Shown here: positions 63,455 through 64,000 of the stretch, in pieces
Layout: the number at the start of each line of letters is the position of its first letter
Position numbering within the stretch: the stretch's first letter is position 1
Source: Bacteroidales bacterium
GTDB taxonomy: Bacteria; Bacteroidota; Bacteroidia; Bacteroidales; UBA932
Length of the DNA: 64,000 nucleotides
Direction: 5' to 3'
NCBI GenBank assembly: GCA_024398105.1
Contig: JAKSJP010000013.1
Span: 1 to 64,000 of the forward strand
Position numbers and translations under genes: made by a program
The notes under the pieces: generated by a model
Told to the model about the DNA's origin: nothing
The model's database searches: none
Seen by the model: only the letters and a program-made list of their open reading frames with translations

Positions 63455-63931
63455 ATGAAGAAGTTTTTTGCAATCATAGCGTCAATGCTGCTCACAGTCA
63501 GCGCATTCGCACAGAACGGAAAGTCAATCTATCAGAAGTATTCAGATGAGCCAGGAGTAGACGCAGTCTATGTGTCACCAGCCATGTTCAAGCTCATCGG
63601 CAATCTCCCTATCTCCTACGATGAGCAGGACATTGACCTCGCATCGATCGTGAAGTCCCTCAGCGGCTTCTACCTCCTTTCAGTCGAGAACGGCGCCGTT
63701 GCCGACAAGATCGGAGCCGATGTGAACAAGTTCGTGAAGAGCAACAAGTTCGAGCTCATGATGGAGGCCAAGAGCGACGGCGACAAGATGACTATCTACA
63801 CAGTCACGGAAGGGGACTACATCACCAGTCTTGTGATGGTGGCCTCTGAACCTGACGAGACGACTTTCATCTGCCTTGACGGCAAGATCCTGAGCTCCGA
63901 TCTCGACAAGATGATCGCCAGCATTGATTAG
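63455..63931 (+). CDS. DUF4252 protein (second)
   Basis: A 158-residue secreted protein (signal peptide ending near AFAQN). It is a paralogue of the product of 62000-62515, sharing MLEAK-like and FICLDGKILSSDLDKM segments, so an internal duplication flanks the sigma/anti-sigma pair. Likely an output or sensor component of the ECF system. Confidence 0.85.
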   Translation: MKKFFAIIASMLLTVSAFAQNGKSIYQKYSDEPGVDAVYVSPAMFKLIGNLPISYDEQDIDLASIVKSLSGFYLLSVENGAVADKIGADVNKFVKSNKFELMMEAKSDGDKMTIYTVTEGDYITSLVMVASEPDETTFICLDGKILSSDLDKMIASID

Positions 63932-63956
63932 GGCGGGGGGGATTTCGCCCCTTTTA
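63931..63956 (+). terminator. Terminator of the ECF operon
   Basis: GGGCG(G) pairs with CGCCC after a G-rich/ATTT loop and is followed by CTTTT. It overlaps the last base of the stop codon. Confidence 0.65.
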
Positions 63957-63971
63957 GTCAGCCTTTCTGCC

Positions 63972-63995
63972 AAACCCGAAAATCACCTTCCACAC
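63972..63995. repeat. Inverted copy of the 56-kb repeat end
   Basis: This 24-bp stretch, AAACCCGAAAATCACC followed by TTCCACAC, is the exact reverse complement of 56143-56166. It contains the same 11-bp arm TCACCTTCCAC and presumably continues as another hairpin unit beyond the window. Confidence 0.75.
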
Positions 63996-64000
63996 TAACC

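Overview
The window looks like a chromosomal segment of a member of the Bacteroidetes, most likely an uncultured gut- or rumen-type Bacteroidales. Base composition is close to 50% GC. The pointers are many -7 boxes of the Bacteroidetes type TAnnTTTG (several with a TTG 19-20 bp upstream), few Shine-Dalgarno sequences, a reduced V-type ATPase operon with a DUF2764 gene, a methylmalonyl-CoA decarboxylase operon, and families typical of the phylum (GSCFA, DUF4301, DUF4252, DUF4230, DUF2807). The genus cannot be fixed from sequence alone. I see no rRNA, tRNA, insertion sequence, prophage or CRISPR array.

Layout. 0-8 kb: a secreted esterase and a flavodoxin-like lipoprotein run leftward, diverging from a rightward run of a sugar-binding-like protein, an alpha/beta hydrolase, a Tat-exported metallo-beta-lactamase-fold protein and a TonB-receptor-like barrel; this resembles a small locus for esterified carbohydrates. 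8-17.4 kb, all leftward: carB followed closely by GH43 and Gfo/Idh/MocA genes, an M3 peptidase, and a GH30 glycosidase. 17.5-24.6 kb: V-ATPase operon E-DUF2764-A-B-D-I-K. 24.7-33.4 kb: metH-metF, then the Na+-pumping methylmalonyl-CoA decarboxylase operon (mmdA, lamin-tail/OadG fusion, biotin carrier, beta subunit). 33.6-46 kb: purU, a 560-bp repeat-rich gap, yebC, a TPR protein, recF-dciA-like-pdxB, DUF4301, an ABC/GntR/DUF2807 operon, an AraC-like regulator, ffh and an Smr protein. 46-50 kb: a 5'-nucleotidase, GSCFA and an envelope protein. 50-56 kb: accessory-looking island with a membrane Ser/Thr kinase, an HTH-like protein, an LRR lipoprotein, a zinc-ribbon protein, and an AT-rich operon of MORN and two DUF4230 proteins. 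56-64 kb: heparinase-like lyase, rny, a 6S-like RNA, zapA and a coiled-coil partner, a dicarboxylate symporter and an ECF-sigma/DUF4252 operon.

How it fits together. The rotor subunit K keeps the residues that bind Na+ in Enterococcus NtpK. With the Na+-pumping decarboxylase 5 kb away this suggests a sodium circuit: decarboxylation of methylmalonyl-CoA to propionyl-CoA exports Na+, and the V-ATPase could use that gradient. metH and metF form a methionine/folate pair, and purU also acts on folate C1 units.

The least explained material is non-coding. Gene-free gaps hold units of about 55-60 bp with inverted ends (positions 10-66, 34511-34640, 56024-56155, and a part at the right edge), and a cluster of six GACCTAGGTC palindromes lies at 34486-34808. 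A 56-bp promoter module occurs twice around 52.6-52.9 kb. Candidate operators or dedicated promoters sit upstream of the ABC/GntR operon, the ECF-sigma operon and the GH30 gene.
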